This document shows positions 5,335 through 5,978 of a stretch of DNA of 5,978 nucleotides, piece after piece. Positions within the stretch are counted from its first letter, which is position 1. Every line of letters begins with the position of its first letter. The stretch covers positions 1 through 5,978 of the forward strand of contig DAOWNJ010000064.1 of assembly GCA_030642645.1 (NCBI GenBank), in the 5' to 3' direction. Position numbers and translations under genes: made by a program. Below the pieces are notes generated by a model. It was not told the DNA's origin, did no database searches, and was given only the letters and a program-made list of their open reading frames with translations. This stretch comes from Dehalococcoidia bacterium. Its GTDB lineage: Bacteria > Chloroflexota > Dehalococcoidia > E44-bin15 > DAOWNJ01.

Positions 5335-5967
5335 ATGTTGGTTAGATTCCCGTTCATCCCCAGAGAAAGGAAGTTCTTCGATCTATTCGAAGAGGGTATC
5401 AGGAACATTGTAATCGCCGCCCAGGCCCTATTGGACCTCATGGAGAGATGGGAGAATGTGGAGGAGAAGGCAAGGAGGATCGTCGACCTGGAGCACACCG
5501 GCGATGACATCACCCACAGGATCATATCCCAGCTACACGGCACATTTGTTACCCCGCTCGACCGAGAGGATATCGCCGCCCTGACCAACTCCCTAGATGA
5601 CATCATCGACCACATAAGAGATGCCTCCGATGCAATGGTCATCTATAAGATCTCTCACCCCACCCAGAGGTCAAAGGAGCTTACAGGTGTACTGGTCCAG
5701 ACGACATTGGAGGTAGAGAGGGCGATCCCATGCCTTCGTCGCCCGTCGTCGCTGAAGAATATCCGGGAGCACTGCATAGAGATACACCGTCTCGAGAACG
5801 AGGGCGACGAGGTGATGCGCCTGGCGATGGGCGAGCTATTTGAGGATAGCGAGGATGTCATCGAGATCATCAAATGGCGCGAGATATACGAGCATATAGA
5901 GAGCGCTATCGACAAGTGTGAGGATGTGGCCAATGTGCTCGAGGGGGTAATGATCAAGAGTGCCTGA
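5335..5967 (+). CDS. DUF47 / PhoU-like protein, putative phosphate transport regulator
   Basis: This 210-residue, almost wholly helical and acidic cytosolic protein belongs to the DUF47 (PhoU_div) family, which usually sits beside PiT low-affinity phosphate transporters and is thought to regulate them. Visible features are the N-terminal FIPRERKFFDLFEE (residues 7-20) and two PhoU-type acidic helix motifs, LEHTGDDIT (52-60) and LENEGDEV (153-160). LDDIIDHIRDASDAM (87-101) and YEHIESAIDKCEDVANVLE (185-203) form paired acidic metal-binding-type helices. Length is normal for the family. I chose ATG 5335. TTG 5326 would add three residues, and TTG 5338 is 6 nt after GGAG and would remove one. Its stop overlaps the next start as TGATG, consistent with coupling to a transporter. 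Confidence 0.88.
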   Translation: MLVRFPFIPRERKFFDLFEEGIRNIVIAAQALLDLMERWENVEEKARRIVDLEHTGDDITHRIISQLHGTFVTPLDREDIAALTNSLDDIIDHIRDASDAMVIYKISHPTQRSKELTGVLVQTTLEVERAIPCLRRPSSLKNIREHCIEIHRLENEGDEVMRLAMGELFEDSEDVIEIIKWREIYEHIESAIDKCEDVANVLEGVMIKSA

Positions 5968-5978
5968 TGGCTCTCTGG
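5967..5978 (+). CDS. Start of a further gene, perhaps PiT phosphate transporter (runs off right edge)
   Basis: ATG 5967-5969 overlaps the TGA of the DUF47 gene by one base, and four codons (M-A-L-W) remain in the window. A GAGGGGG run (5941-5947) lies some 19 nt upstream and is too far to be a good ribosome site, so coupling would be the route of initiation. Four residues say nothing about family. The PiT suggestion rests only on the usual DUF47-PiT gene order. Confidence 0.35.

Noticed and set aside
5277..5642. 121-codon minus-strand frame opposite the DUF47 gene
   Set aside because: It is Ser/Met-rich antisense translation, overlaps the plus-strand promoter, and the plus-strand frame carries the DUF47 motifs.

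Overview
The window reads as a densely packed bacterial chromosome segment. It has seven recognisable genes, two partial genes at or near the edges counted among the eight CDS entries, almost no spacer DNA, and no RNA gene, CRISPR array or mobile element that I can see. A bacterium rather than an archaeon is indicated by the DNA polymerase III delta subunit (HolA) at the left edge and by Shine-Dalgarno-like purine runs. Heavy use of AGG/AGA for Arg, the divergent YchF-type NTPase and a membrane Na+-pump decarboxylase would fit an anaerobe such as an uncultured Chloroflexota/Dehalococcoidia lineage. That placement is a guess from memory of family sequences and needs a database search.

Layout, left to right. 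Positions 1-444 (minus) hold the N-terminal part of holA, running off the left edge from a TTG start. A 50-bp AT-rich divergent promoter region with two short palindromes (445-494) separates it from a YchF-like P-loop NTPase with a C-terminal TGS domain (495-1559, plus). This gene meets the next one tail to tail with only 2 bp between the stop codons. Positions 5231 down to 1562 (minus) form one tight cluster, in transcription order archease, rtcB, oadG-like, biotin carrier protein, oadB-like. A further divergent promoter region (5232-5334) leads to a DUF47/PhoU-like protein (5335-5967, plus). The first codons of another gene overlap its stop, and by context this is a PiT-type phosphate transporter.

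How the genes work together. Archease and RtcB are a well-known pair: archease promotes guanylylation and turnover of the RtcB RNA ligase in RNA repair or tRNA splicing. The three genes behind them encode the small membrane subunit, the biotin carrier and the membrane Na+-translocating beta subunit of a decarboxylase pump of the oxaloacetate/methylmalonyl-CoA/glutaconyl-CoA type. The carboxyltransferase alpha subunit that chooses the substrate is not in the window, so the substrate is unknown. The gaps within this five-gene run are 11 nt or less, and one junction overlaps, so RNA repair and an ion pump look co-transcribed.

The points most worth a second look are four. The oadG-like frame overlaps the biotin carrier gene by 73 nt and carries an A_AAA_AAA heptamer exactly in register for a -1 frameshift that would fuse the two proteins. 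The YchF-like protein lacks the usual DxxG glycine. The pump has no alpha subunit beside it. Promoter-like -10 elements lie almost on top of start codons. I did not find a clearly new multi-gene system.
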